A stretch of DNA of 7,722 nucleotides, taken from the NCBI GenBank assembly GCA_903905685.1, contig CAIVHI010000417.1, positions 1 through 7,722 on the forward strand, written 5' to 3'. The notes beneath the pieces were generated by a model. The model saw only the letters and a program-made list of their open reading frames with translations, was not told where the DNA came from and searched no databases. The position numbers and the translations under genes are program-made. Source of the DNA: an uncultured Bacteroidota bacterium (lineage in GTDB: Bacteria; Bacteroidota; Bacteroidia; Chitinophagales; Chitinophagaceae). The stretch's first letter is position 1. Each line of letters starts with the position of its first letter. Below are positions 1-7,400 of this stretch, piece after piece.

Positions 1-25
1 ACCCTCTTTGCACTTTTGCTATTCA

Positions 26-48
26 GAACTAGGTTGAAAACCTCGTTC
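26..48. repeat. Short inverted repeat (hairpin)
   Basis: The arms GAAC (26-29) and GTTC (45-48) enclose AGGTT (31-35) and AACCT (39-43) around a GAA loop. This gives a 5-bp stem, one mismatch and 4 more base pairs. No T-run follows on either strand, so it does not look like an intrinsic terminator. It lies partly inside the small minus-strand reading frame that ends at 19. Function unknown. Confidence 0.4.
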
Positions 49-109
49 AACAGCCGCATTTGCTACATTGTTAGGAAGAGTCATTTCCCGCTCACCCATA
101 GTGTACCCC

Positions 110-123
110 AACCTAATGAGGTT
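110..123. repeat. Short inverted repeat with the same arms as 31-43
   Basis: AACCT (110-114) and AGGTT (119-123) can pair around the loop AATG. The arms are the same 5-mers as in the hairpin at 31-43, in swapped order. It sits immediately downstream (minus-strand sense) of the TAA stop at 124-126. A 5-bp stem is weak and may be chance. Confidence 0.3.
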
Positions 124-350
124 TTAACACAAAGTCTTTTTCTCGACGGTATATTCAAAGTATTCCTCCATAACCACCGCCAAGTCATTCCGTGCCAGGC
201 CTTCATCCGCCCCGCATCCCGATAAATCCAAAGAGGGGCGGTATGCGATGGTGTGCGAGTCTTTGGGAAAAATGCGGTGGAAATGGATTCTAGCGCAAGT
301 TGATGGGGGTTGGGCATGTTGTCACGATGCTTTTTTTGTATCATGTCCAA

Positions 351-502
351 AAGATTGCATTGTGAAAATAGATATTACTGAATATACCTACTCCTAGATT
401 TACCTCCCAAGCACCGGCTCAGGTTTAACTGAGGACAATATGGAACCTCGTCACGGAAACTTCATCTAAAAGAAAAAAAATCAAAAAACAACGTTTGTGA
501 CG
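351..502. other. Intergenic stretch, no gene seen
   Basis: No coding frame of credible composition is visible on either strand. It contains a 5-bp inverted repeat (CTCAG at 418-422, CTGAG at 429-433, six-base loop) without a following T-run, and an A-rich run at about 468-490 just before the promoter-like box of the ATPase gene. The A-tract could act as an upstream activating element or simply reflect intergenic composition. Confidence 0.5.
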
Positions 503-510
503 TATATTTG
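503..510 (+). promoter_or_regulatory. Candidate Bacteroidota -7 box for the ATPase/rloB operon
   Basis: TATATTTG matches the Bacteroidota housekeeping -7 consensus TAnnTTTG at every fixed position. It lies 28 bases before the ATPase start codon, which would give a leader of roughly 20 bases. No clear TTTG/TTG -33 element is found at the usual distance: the region is A-rich, and the nearby TTTG at 494-497 is too close. Only half of the promoter is therefore supported. Confidence 0.4.
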
Positions 511-538
511 TAAGCGAATTGCAAAATGAAGGCAAAAA

Positions 539-1846
539 ATGGTCGTAAATTTCAGTGTCCAAAATTTTGGGTCGATTAAGCATAGACAAACGCTGTCGTT
601 TGAGGCCGATAAATCCACCCACATGGAAGAGTACTATATCCTCAAACCGCTTGGAGAACTCCGCCTTTTGAAGTTGGGGTTGATCTATGGAGCCAATGCG
701 TCGGGCAAAACCACAATACTGAACGCCTTGGAATTTTTGAGAACGATGGTACTTGCACCCCTGCCCAAAAAAAACGATGGCCTCAATTTCAACCCATTCC
801 TTTTCGACACGGAGACACCCCACGAAAATTCGAAATTGGCCATCGACTTCATCCAAAACGGAGCCAGGTATGCCTATGCGGTCGAGTTTAAGAAAAGTGC
901 AGTAGTTCGGGAAGAGCTGAATTTCTATAAACCCAACAAAGCCAGCGTCTACAAACGGACGACCGACTTGGACAAACAATTGACGGAAATCAAATTCGGG
1001 AGTAAAATAAGAATCGACAAAACATTCGAAAAAACCCTGGAATCCAACACCCTCTGGAACAATACCGTTTTGGGAGGGTTCCTAAAAACCAATATCGAAC
1101 TACCTGAAATCAAGGAAGCTACCGACTGGTTCAAGGACTATTTGAACGCCACCATTTTACCCCAAACGAATTTGGTTTCCCTCATCACGTCTCGGCTGCA
1201 TGGCAACGACATCCCCAAAAAGGCGATGTTGAACATCCTTGCAAAAGCCGACTTGAACATCTCCGATATCCTGATTCGCGAAGAAGAAAAACTGATCCCG
1301 AAAGACGTATTCGAAGAATTGGTCGTTCCATACCTCTCATCGAATTGGGGACTCGGCGACTTAGACAAAGCGCGGAAAATTACAGCATACGACATTGAAT
1401 TTGAGCACACCGTAGAAGGCAAAAAATACACCCTCCCTTTCGAGTCGGAATCCGAAGGCACCAAAAAGTACTTCGGATTTGCCGGCCTCCTCAATCTGCT
1501 CATCAATAAGTCGGTAGCATTCCCCGTAGACGAACTGGAGTCTTCTCTACACCCGGACCTCTACCTCCATTTTTTGTTGATGTTTTTGGCCAATGCCAAG
1601 CAGTCGCAAATCATTGCCACCACGCACAACCGTGAGCTATTGAACAACAAAGACCTATTCCGTAACGACGCCATCTGGTTTACGGACAAATCGAAAACCG
1701 GCGCTACCGAACTCTACTCCCTCGCAGACTTCGACACGGCCACGATTAGGGATACGACCAATGTGCTCAACGCCTATAAAACCGGGAAACTGGGCGGAAT
1801 GCCCAATTTGGGGGATATGTATATCGATGTAGAGCATGAGGCATAA
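539..1846 (+). CDS. AAA15/ABC-type ATP-binding protein, RloA-like (AbiLi-like)
   Basis: A cytosolic P-loop ATPase of the AAA15 (COG1106) type, probably the ATP-driven sensor or regulator of the RloB-like partner encoded next. The N-terminus has the family's typical opening (FSVQNFGSIK, residues 5-14). Walker A is GANASGKT at 51-58. An ABC-like signature SEGT lies at 305-308, Walker B VAFPVDELE at 326-334, followed by H338, and the switch histidine is in TTH at 361-363. Residues about 90-290 form the long insertion between the ATPase halves usual in this family. The C-terminus carries the YKTGKLGGMPNLGD stretch (413-426) often seen in RloA-like ATPases. No signal peptide or membrane segment is seen. 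The ATG at 539 is chosen because homologues begin just before the FSVQNFG motif; an ATG at 526 is out of frame. There is no Shine-Dalgarno, only A-rich sequence. The stop overlaps rloB by 11 bases. ATPase assignment is secure; the defence role is inferred from the pairing. Confidence 0.88.
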   Translation: MVVNFSVQNFGSIKHRQTLSFEADKSTHMEEYYILKPLGELRLLKLGLIYGANASGKTTILNALEFLRTMVLAPLPKKNDGLNFNPFLFDTETPHENSKLAIDFIQNGARYAYAVEFKKSAVVREELNFYKPNKASVYKRTTDLDKQLTEIKFGSKIRIDKTFEKTLESNTLWNNTVLGGFLKTNIELPEIKEATDWFKDYLNATILPQTNLVSLITSRLHGNDIPKKAMLNILAKADLNISDILIREEEKLIPKDVFEELVVPYLSSNWGLGDLDKARKITAYDIEFEHTVEGKKYTLPFESESEGTKKYFGFAGLLNLLINKSVAFPVDELESSLHPDLYLHFLLMFLANAKQSQIIATTHNRELLNNKDLFRNDAIWFTDKSKTGATELYSLADFDTATIRDTTNVLNAYKTGKLGGMPNLGDMYIDVEHEA

Positions 1847-2486
1847 CAAATCCCAACCGGCCAAAAAGCCAAGCTTCGCCCTGGTAGTGGATGGCGAAAC
1901 GGAGTATTGGTATTTCCAGATGATGATTCGCCACGAAAAGGACAGGCTGAATGTGCATATCAAGCCCGAATTGCCTTCCAAGAAAACGTTGTCAGGGCAG
2001 TTCAAAATGGTCAAGGACCTCGCTGCCGATTACGACAAAGTATTTTGGATTGTCGACCTCGACGTAATCCTAAAAGACACAGCGGAAGCCAAAAATGGAA
2101 GCAAGACCCGCCTTGCCGAATTCGGGGGATACTTGGCCACCATCGGGAAAAAACACCTAAATATTGTCGTCGTAGTCAACAACCCCTGCTTGGAATTCTG
2201 GCTGCTGCTGCATTTCGAGGCAACCTCAAAATCATTCGACAACTGCTCAGGTGCCGAGAGGCAACTGCAAAAACACCTGCCAGGATACGAAAAAACCAAG
2301 AAATATTTCACCAACCAAAACAACGACATCTACCTGCGGCTGAGACCGGAACGAGCCGCCGCACTAAGCAATGGAGGCAAACTCGGGCGGTTCGATGTAT
2401 TCAGGCCTTGCAACCCTATTTCCGAAATGCATCTATTGTTCGACACCCTTGGGCTTGGTTTGGGGCAGCATCAGGAATCCAAATGA
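1836..2486 (+). CDS. rloB: RloB-family protein, putative TOPRIM-like effector (AbiLii-like)
   Basis: A 216-residue soluble protein of the RloB family. Recognised by VVDGETEYWYF (17-27), by IVDLDVI (72-78), and by the family hallmark NNPCLEFWLLLHF (115-127). The glutamate/DxD pattern (E21 and/or E23; D74, D76) resembles the metal-binding acids of TOPRIM nucleases, so a metal-dependent nuclease activity is plausible but unproven. A helical, Lys/Arg-rich C-terminal half follows. Family members are usually about 200 aa, so it appears full length. The ATG at 1836 lies inside the end of the ATPase gene (11-base overlap), implying translational coupling and a joint complex. RloB was first named for ORFs linked to type I restriction loci; AbiLii of the lactococcal AbiL abortive-infection system is, from memory, of the same family. 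No hsd genes are visible here, so this is a stand-alone pair within the window. Family call strong, biochemical role inferred. Confidence 0.88.
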   Translation: MRHNKSQPAKKPSFALVVDGETEYWYFQMMIRHEKDRLNVHIKPELPSKKTLSGQFKMVKDLAADYDKVFWIVDLDVILKDTAEAKNGSKTRLAEFGGYLATIGKKHLNIVVVVNNPCLEFWLLLHFEATSKSFDNCSGAERQLQKHLPGYEKTKKYFTNQNNDIYLRLRPERAAALSNGGKLGRFDVFRPCNPISEMHLLFDTLGLGLGQHQESK

Positions 2487-2569
2487 ACGGTGGTCTATTT
2501 GCCCCCTGAAAAAATCGCACTGCCTGTGCATCCCTGCGCAAGTTCCCTATAGCCGACCCTAGGCTTCGC
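2487..2569. other. Spacer after rloB, no clear terminator
   Basis: No gene is seen. TGTGCA (2525-2530) and TGCGCA (2535-2540) can form a 6-bp RNA stem with one G-U pair and a UCCC loop. It is not followed by a U-tract, so it is at best a weak terminator or pause site for the ATPase/rloB operon. Read-through into prfC is possible. Confidence 0.3.
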
Positions 2570-2601
2570 TTTGGTTTACTCGCCGCGAATATGCAATTTT
2601 G
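2570..2601 (+). promoter_or_regulatory. Candidate prfC promoter
   Basis: TTTG (2570-2573) is followed after 20 bases by CAATTTTG (2594-2601). The latter matches the Bacteroidota -7 consensus TAnnTTTG except for its first base, and the spacing is close to the usual 19-21. Transcription would begin near 2608, leaving a leader of about 58 bases before the prfC start. An in-frame ATG at 2591 would overlap this box, which argues against it as the start codon. Confidence 0.35.
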
Positions 2602-2665
2602 CATCGCCCTGCAGTTTGCTTCAAACGTGCGGGTGCCGCCCCTTGACGGGGAATTCCGCTTGTTT

Positions 2666-4261
2666 ATGAAATACGATAAAGAAATTGCGCTACGGCGCAC
2701 GTTTGCCATCATCTCCCACCCCGATGCCGGCAAAACCACGCTCACCGAAAAGCTGCTGCTTTTTGGTGGCGCCATTCAGGTGGCGGGTGCGGTGAAGAGT
2801 AATAAAATCAAGAAACATGCCACCAGCGACTTCATGGAGATTGAACGCCAAAGGGGTATCTCGGTGGCAACCTCTGTAATGAGCTTCGAATACGATGGTA
2901 CCCTAATCAACCTCCTCGATACCCCCGGCCACAAAGACTTTGCCGAAGACACCTACCGCACGCTCACTGCCGTAGACAGCGTAATATTGGTGATAGACAG
3001 CGTGAACGGCGTGGAAGACCAAACCCGCAAACTGGTGGAGGTGTGCCGCATGAGGGACACCCCCATCATCGTGTTCGTCAATAAGTTGGACCGCGACGGC
3101 AAGTTCCCGTTCGATTTGCTCGATGAAATAGAGAAAGAACTCAAACTCTCCTTGCACCCGCTCTCTTGGCCCATCAACATGGGCAAGGAATTCAAGGGAG
3201 TGTACAACCTGTATGACAGTAGCTTGAACCTGTTTACCGCAAACCAAAAATCTACCGAGGAAAACACCGTACCCATCCCCGACCTCGACGACCCCATCTT
3301 GGATGCCAAGATAGGCGAGCGCGATGCCGACCAGCTGCGCGACGATGTGGACCTGCTGCAGGGTGTATACGGCCCGTTGGATGAACACAAATATTTGGAA
3401 GCCAAGATATGCCCTGTATTTTTTGGCAGCGCGGTCAACAACTTCGGGGTAAAGGAACTGCTGGATACCTTCATTCGCGTTGCACCGGCTCCACAAGGCC
3501 GCGATACCGACACCCGCCATGTGGCACCCAATGAAGACAAATTCACGGGTTTCATTTTCAAAATACATGCCAATTTGGACCCGCGCCACCGCGACCGTAT
3601 CGCGTTTTTGAGGGTATGCTCCGGCCGTTTTTCCCGCAATACTTATTATAAGCACACCCGTTTGGAGAAGGAAGTGCGCTTCGCCAACCCCTACTCCTTC
3701 CTTGCCCGCGAAAAAGACGTGATAGAGGAAGCCTTTCCGGGCGATGTGGTGGGTCTATTCGATACCGGCACTTTCAAGATTGGCGACACCCTCACAGAGG
3801 GCGAAAAAATGCAGTTTACCGGTATACCGGTATTCTCCCCCGAAATTTTTAAGGAGCTCGTGAACAAAGACCCCATGAAAACCAAGCAGTTGGAAAAAGG
3901 CGTCAATCAGCTTACCGACGAAGGCGTGGCACAATTGTTCACCCAGCACGACGGCCACCGCAAAATCATTGGCTGTGTTGGAGAACTGCAATTTGAAGTC
4001 ATCCAGTACCGACTACTTCAAGAATACGGGGCATCTTGCACGTTTGTGCCGCTGTCGTTCTACAAAGCATGTTGGGTCACGGGCGAAAAAAAGGCGTTGG
4101 AAGATTTCATGAGGTTTAAACAAAACAACATCATGAAAGACAAAGACGGCAATCCGGTCTACTTGGCACAAAGCGAATGGTTTTTGAATACCGAACGCCA
4201 AAACAACCCGAAAATAGAATTCCATTTCACGTCGGAATTCAAGACGGCCATGAAGGATTGA
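2666..4261 (+). CDS. prfC: Peptide chain release factor 3 (RF3)
   Basis: A translational GTPase that ejects RF1/RF2 from the ribosome after peptide release, so they can be recycled. The 531-residue product matches the family length (about 530). GTPase motifs in order: G1 HPDAGKTT (18-25), the switch I region ending ERQRGISV (60-67), G3 DTPGHKD (85-91), G4 NKLD (139-142), and a G5-like GSAVNNFGV (254-262). The beta-barrel domain II begins near FTGFIFKIHA (293-302), and the C-terminal RF3 domain includes GVNQLTDEG (412-420) and VGELQFEV (438-445). Start choice: the ATG at 2666 gives KYDKEIALRRTFAIISHPD, the normal RF3 N-terminus. An in-frame ATG at 2591 would add 25 residues with no family counterpart and would overlap the promoter candidate. 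No Shine-Dalgarno is evident, as usual in this phylum. Monocistronic transcription is likely. All key residues are present; nothing suggests inactivation. Confidence 0.98.
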   Translation: MKYDKEIALRRTFAIISHPDAGKTTLTEKLLLFGGAIQVAGAVKSNKIKKHATSDFMEIERQRGISVATSVMSFEYDGTLINLLDTPGHKDFAEDTYRTLTAVDSVILVIDSVNGVEDQTRKLVEVCRMRDTPIIVFVNKLDRDGKFPFDLLDEIEKELKLSLHPLSWPINMGKEFKGVYNLYDSSLNLFTANQKSTEENTVPIPDLDDPILDAKIGERDADQLRDDVDLLQGVYGPLDEHKYLEAKICPVFFGSAVNNFGVKELLDTFIRVAPAPQGRDTDTRHVAPNEDKFTGFIFKIHANLDPRHRDRIAFLRVCSGRFSRNTYYKHTRLEKEVRFANPYSFLAREKDVIEEAFPGDVVGLFDTGTFKIGDTLTEGEKMQFTGIPVFSPEIFKELVNKDPMKTKQLEKGVNQLTDEGVAQLFTQHDGHRKIIGCVGELQFEVIQYRLLQEYGASCTFVPLSFYKACWVTGEKKALEDFMRFKQNNIMKDKDGNPVYLAQSEWFLNTERQNNPKIEFHFTSEFKTAMKD

Positions 4262-4296
4262 CGCGTTTCAGGGAACCAGAACGGAGCTGCTGACGG

Positions 4297-4326
4297 TTTG
4301 TCGTATTATAAAATTAATTACTATTG
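4297..4326 (+). promoter_or_regulatory. Candidate secA promoter
   Basis: TTTG (4297-4300) is separated by 18 bases from TACTATTG (4319-4326), which matches TAnnTTTG at five of its six fixed bases. It follows the prfC stop by about 35 bases. Initiation near 4333 would leave a long leader (about 125 bases) containing the hairpins at 4365-4406. Based on consensus matching alone. Confidence 0.33.
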
Positions 4327-4364
4327 TGTATATACCGGTTTTGCCGTAAATTCGCCGATTAAAA

Positions 4365-4406
4365 TGCCATTGTGGCAGCAGGATTGGCTTTGCACGCCAT
4401 TTGCTG
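4365..4406 (+). promoter_or_regulatory. Competing hairpins in the secA leader
   Basis: Two structures share bases. Hairpin 1 is TGCCA (4365-4369), loop TTG, TGGCA (4373-4377). Hairpin 2 is CAGCA (4376-4380) with TGCTG (4402-4406), enclosing TGGC (4385-4388) paired with GCCA (4396-4399). They overlap at 4376-4377, so they cannot both form fully. A pyrimidine-rich stretch (about 4411-4421) follows, so hairpin 2 could also be a weak terminator for prfC. Stems are short and no known riboswitch is recognised. Confidence 0.25.
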
Positions 4407-4457
4407 AACACTTTCTTTCTTATCGATACAACATAAGCATATTACAACTTCAGGACA

Positions 4458-7400
4458 ATGATAGGTCTACTTTCCAAGATATTCGGCGGCAGCAAATCGG
4501 ACAAAGATGTGAAACGCATCAAGCCCATAGTTGCCGAAATCAACACTTTCTTTAACGAATACCAATCGCTCGACAACAATGGGCTGCGGGGCAAGACTCA
4601 AGAATTCCGCCGGCGCATTGCAGAGCACCTTCAAGACATCGATGCCCAAATTGCCAACAAAAAGGCGGAAGCGGACGAACATCATGAAGAAGACATTCAG
4701 AGTCGCGAATCGGTTTACAATGAGGTAGACAAGCTCGTAAAGAAACGCGACGAACAGATAGAGGAAATCTTACGCATCATACTTCCCGAAGCCTTTGCGG
4801 TTGTGAAAGAAACGGCGCGCCGCTTCAAGGAAAATACGCAAATGATCGCGACGGCAACCGACCTCGACCGCGAATTGGCCACCGAAAGGGACCATATCGC
4901 CATAGACGGCGACCGCTCCATTTTCTCTAACTCTTGGAATGCCGCCGGAAGCATTGTGACTTGGAACATGGTGCATTACGATGTACAGCTCATAGGTGGC
5001 ATCGTGCTGCACGAAGGGAAGATATCGGAAATGGCTACGGGTGAGGGTAAAACGCTGGTTTCCACCCTGCCCGCCTACCTCAACGCCCTTGCCGGCGAAG
5101 GTGTGCACATCGTAACCGTGAACGACTACCTGGCCCGCCGCGACCAAGAATGGAACGGTACCATTTTCGAATGGCTGGGTTTGCGAGTAGACTGCATAGA
5201 CAAACACGACCCCAACACAGCCGACCGCCGGAAGGCCTACATGGCCGACATCACTTACGGAACCAACAACGAATTCGGCTTCGACTACCTGCGAGACAAC
5301 ATGGTGCACGACCCCAGTGAAATGGTGCAGCGCAAACACCATTATGCCATGGTAGATGAAGTGGATTCAGTGCTGATTGATGATGCACGGACGCCGCTCA
5401 TTATCTCCGGCCCGGTGCCCAAGGGCGATGAACAACAATTCCACATGCTGAAACCCCGCATCGAAAGGCTCATTGAAGCCCAAAGGCGCGTAGTTCACCA
5501 AAGCCTTATAGAAGCCAAAAAACTGATTGGCGAAGGCAAGACCGACAAAGACACGGGCGGCCTGTTCCTTTTCCGCGCATATCGCGGCCTGCCCAAGAAC
5601 AGCGCCCTGATAAAATTTCTAAGCGAAGAAGGCAACCGCGTCATCGTACAGAAGTCAGAAAACTTCTACATAGGTGAGCAAATGCGTAACATGCCGAAGG
5701 TAGATGCCGAGTTGTTCTTCTCCATCGATGAAAAAAACCACAGCGTAGACCTCACCGACAAGGGCATCGCCCTCATCACAGGTGCAGGTGAAGACCCCAA
5801 TTTCTTCGTGCTGCCAGATATTGGCAGCGAACTGGCCGAGATTGAAAAAACGGGCATGAGCCATGAAGAAAAAACCGCCCGCAAAGACAGCCTGCTCCAA
5901 GATTATGCCATTAAGGCGGACCGCATCCACTCTGTTCAGCAATTGCTGAAGGCCTACACCCTTTTCGACAAGGACGTGGAATATGTGGTGATGGACGGCA
6001 AGGTGAAAATTGTAGACGAACAAACCGGCCGTATTCTTGACGGTCGCCGCTATAGCGATGGTCTGCACCAAGCCATTGAAGCCAAAGAAAACGTGGAAGT
6101 GGAAGCCGCTACACAAACTTTTGCCACAGTGACCCTGCAGAACTACTTCAGGATGTATCACAAGCTGGCCGGTATGACCGGTACGGCCGAAACCGAAGCA
6201 GCTGAATTCTGGCAAATCTACAAGTTGGACGTAGTTACGATACCCACCAACGTAAGCATTGCCAGAAAAGACCAGCAGGATTTGGTTTACAAAACCAAGC
6301 GTGAAAAATACAAGGCAGTAATTGACGAAATAGAAGCACTGCGCGGCGTTGGCCGTCCGGTGCTGGTGGGTACAACATCGGTAGAAGTATCGGAATTGTT
6401 GAGCCGTATGCTCCAACAAAAAAAGATACCACATAATGTGTTGAATGCCAAGCACCACGCCCGTGAAGCCCAGATAGTTGCCGAGGCCGGTTTGGCAGGC
6501 AACATCACCATAGCCACCAACATGGCAGGTCGGGGTACCGATATCAAGCTTGGTCCGGGCGTAAAAGACGCCGGCGGGTTGGCCATCATCGGTACCGAAC
6601 GCCACGAAAGTCGCCGTGTAGACCGCCAATTGCGCGGTCGGGCAGGACGCCAAGGCGACCCGGGCACATCCGAATTTTTCGTATCGTTGGAAGACGACCT
6701 GATGCGCCTGTTCGGCTCCGAACGCATTGGCGCCATCATGGACAAAATGGGCCACACGGAGGGCGAGGTACTGCAACACAGCATGATTTCAAAATCCATC
6801 GAGCGCGCGCAACGCAAAGTGGAAGAAAACAACTTCGGCACACGTAAAAACCTGTTGGAGTATGACGATGTGATGAACGCCCAACGGGAGGTCATTTACA
6901 AACGCCGCCGCCACGCCTTGTTTGGCGACCGTCTGGCCATAGACCTCGACAATGCCATGTATTCGGCATGCGAAGGCTTTGCAGAGATGTTTGCCGGCAA
7001 TAAAGACTATGAAGGCTTCTGTGCAGAGGTGATGAAACACCTCATCGTGGAACCCGAAATTTCGAAGGACGACTTCTACAAGGCCGATGCCCAAACCATA
7101 GCCAACTCCATTTACCACCAAGTGCGGGAGTTCTATTTGCGCAAAATGAATGGGCTTCGCGAAAACATGATGCCCACGTTGGAAATAGTGGAGCGCGAAA
7201 ACGGTGCCAACATAGACAATATCGTGGTGCCGTTCACAGACGGTATGCGCGGGATGCAGATTTACGTGGCACTCAAAGAAGCGGTGCAATTTGAAGCACG
7301 TCCAGTAGTGCAGTCATTGGAAAAGAACATTACCCTCGCTATGATTGACGAATCGTGGAAGAACCACCTGCGGGTGATGGACGACCTTCGTCAATCGGTA

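Larger units (their letters stand above)
19..350 (-). pseudogene. Possible decayed coding stretch, unidentified
   Basis: No intact gene is recognised here. Read on the minus strand, a frame entering at a TTG near 350 (with an ATG at 317) gives the protein-like stretch MPNPHQLALESISTAFFPK. Around 262-270 that frame turns Trp/Arg-rich and unlike a protein, while another frame (open 321-124) becomes protein-like: DSHTIAYRPSLDLSG, then EEYFEYTVEKKTLC, ending at a TAA at 124-126. In the same frame after that stop, an ATG at 99 opens a 26-codon piece (GEREMTLPNNVANAAVERGF...) ending at a TAG at 19-21. The pattern would fit one gene broken by a frameshift near 265 and a nonsense codon at 124, but the alternatives are chance open frames or separate tiny genes. 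No family is recognised and no function is proposed. Confidence 0.22.

Noticed and set aside
1..538. tRNA, CRISPR repeats or insertion-sequence ends in the left gene-free stretch
   Set aside because: No cloverleaf, no regularly spaced direct repeats and no transposase-like frame or matched terminal inverted repeats could be found by eye.
425..979. A 184-codon minus-strand frame over the ATPase N-terminus
   Set aside because: It is antisense to the Walker A region and its flanks, has no family features, and is explained as a shadow of the ATPase gene.
1907..2509. A 200-codon plus-strand frame overlapping rloB
   Set aside because: Its product is Arg/Gln/Pro-rich low-quality sequence, while the overlapping frame has clear RloB motifs.
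2591..2665. N-terminal extension of RF3 from an upstream in-frame ATG
   Set aside because: It would add 25 residues absent from RF3 proteins and overlaps the likely promoter; the ATG at 2666 gives the standard N-terminus.
2903..3655. Two long minus-strand frames across prfC
   Set aside because: They are antisense to the invariant GTPase motifs of RF3 and resemble no protein family.
4298..4555. An 85-codon plus-strand frame spanning the leader and secA start
   Set aside because: It overlaps the first 98 bases of secA in another frame, and its product has no coherent features. A SecM-like arrest peptide was considered, but no signal sequence or arrest motif was seen.
5655..6779. A 374-codon open frame on the minus strand
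   Set aside because: It lies fully antisense to the conserved NBD regions of secA, and its product is Phe/His/Val/Gly-rich with no recognisable motif. It is a by-product of secA codon use.
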